A DNA stretch of 6,113 nt from Bacteroidia bacterium (GTDB lineage Bacteria > Bacteroidota > Bacteroidia > JAESSM01 > NORP286), in the NCBI GenBank assembly GCA_016764115.1, contig JAESSM010000235.1:1-6113 (forward strand), in the 5' to 3' direction. Positions 5,652 through 6,113 of this stretch are shown piece by piece. The notes under the pieces were generated by a model. It was not told where the DNA came from. It saw nothing but the letters and a program-made list of their open reading frames with translations, and did no database searches. The translations under genes were made by a program, and so were the position numbers. The stretch's first letter is position 1. The number at the start of each line of letters is the position of its first letter.

Positions 5652-6113
5652 ATGCACGAAAAAATAATTATTTTAGACTTTGGTTCTCAGTACACTCAGC
5701 TAATAGCAAGAAGAGTTCGCGAATTAAATGTCTACTGTGAGATCCATCCATTTAATAAAATTCCTGATTTAGATGACAATATCAAAGGAGTGATCCTTTC
5801 CGGAGGGCCGTCTTCTGTAAATGTTGAAGATGCACCTCAAATCAACTTAGAATCTATTCTTGATAAATTTCCTGTTTTGGGAATTTGTTATGGTGCTCAA
5901 CTATTGGTTAAGGAGATGGGAGGGGTTGTTTCTCCATCTGCGAAACGCGAGTATGGAAGGGCAAACTTGTCAACTATTGAGAATTCAACTTTATTAAAGG
6001 GTGTTAGTAATAATTCCCAAGTATGGATGTCGCATGGAGATACTGTAGAAAAATTACCCGATAATTTCGAGTTGATTGCAGGTACTGATTCAATTGAAGT
6101 TGCAGCATATAAA
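5652..6113 (+). CDS. guaA: GMP synthase (glutamine-hydrolysing), N-terminal amidotransferase domain (cut by window edge)
   Basis: GuaA makes GMP from XMP, ATP and glutamine in the cytoplasm. The ATG at 5652 opens a frame of 154 codons that runs through the window edge, so most of the protein, including the ATP-pyrophosphatase and dimerisation domains, is not seen. The class I glutamine amidotransferase domain starts with [20 protein letters not shown] (5-24), a GuaA hallmark, followed by ILSGGPSSV (48-56, oxyanion region), the nucleophile Cys79 in GICYGAQ (77-83) and VWMSHGDTV further on, where GuaA proteins carry a conserved WMSHGD-like motif. The catalytic His and Glu of the triad would lie just beyond the edge. 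It follows the transaldolase gene by 27 bp on the same strand, so co-transcription is likely. I see no TAnnTTTG element or Shine-Dalgarno sequence in the gap. Confidence 0.96.
   Translation, partial: MHEKIIILDFGSQYTQLIARRVRELNVYCEIHPFNKIPDLDDNIKGVILSGGPSSVNVEDAPQINLESILDKFPVLGICYGAQLLVKEMGGVVSPSAKREYGRANLSTIENSTLLKGVSNNSQVWMSHGDTVEKLPDNFELIAGTDSIEVAAYK

Overview
The window looks like core-type chromosome of a member of the Bacteroidota, possibly of the Cytophagales or a related marine or environmental lineage. The evidence is an AT-rich composition, a DUF4199 membrane protein next to a GT2 glycosyltransferase, weak or absent Shine-Dalgarno sequences, and two close matches to the Bacteroidota -7 promoter element TAnnTTTG. 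The rank below phylum is a guess. I see no mobile element, CRISPR array, tRNA, phage gene or defence system, and no convincing new biological system.

Minus-strand block (4682 down to 1). Six genes run leftwards in a compact, operon-like array: a four-helix DUF4199 protein (4119-4682), a polyprenyl-phosphate-type GT2 glycosyltransferase (3147-4109), a GT4-type glycosyltransferase broken by a one-base frameshift (2012-3147), then three nucleotide-heptose genes. These are the heptose-7-phosphate kinase hddA (927-1949), the sedoheptulose-7-phosphate isomerase gmhA (358-939) and the start of the heptose-1-phosphate guanylyltransferase hddC (1-346, cut by the window edge). Joins are tight (9 bp, 1 bp overlap, 62 bp, 13 bp overlap, 11 bp). 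Together they suggest synthesis of GDP-D-glycero-alpha-D-manno-heptose and assembly of a surface glycan. The phosphatase step (GmhB) is not in the window and would have to lie to the left or elsewhere.

Divergent intergenic region (4683-4955). It holds a promoter-like -7 element for the leftward block, a good promoter candidate for the rightward SRP RNA gene, the small bacterial SRP RNA itself (ffs, about 4817-4913), and its T-rich terminator. A 13-base direct repeat flanks the RNA gene.

Plus-strand block (4956 to the right edge). A short FSA/TalC-family transaldolase (4956-5624) is followed after 27 bp by guaA, the GMP synthase gene, of which only the first 154 codons (glutamine amidotransferase domain) are present. 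These are housekeeping functions in sugar-phosphate metabolism and purine synthesis.

The observation most worth checking is the frameshift at a seven-base homopolymer in the GT4 gene. It may be a sequencing error, a true pseudogene, or a slippage or phase-variable switch.
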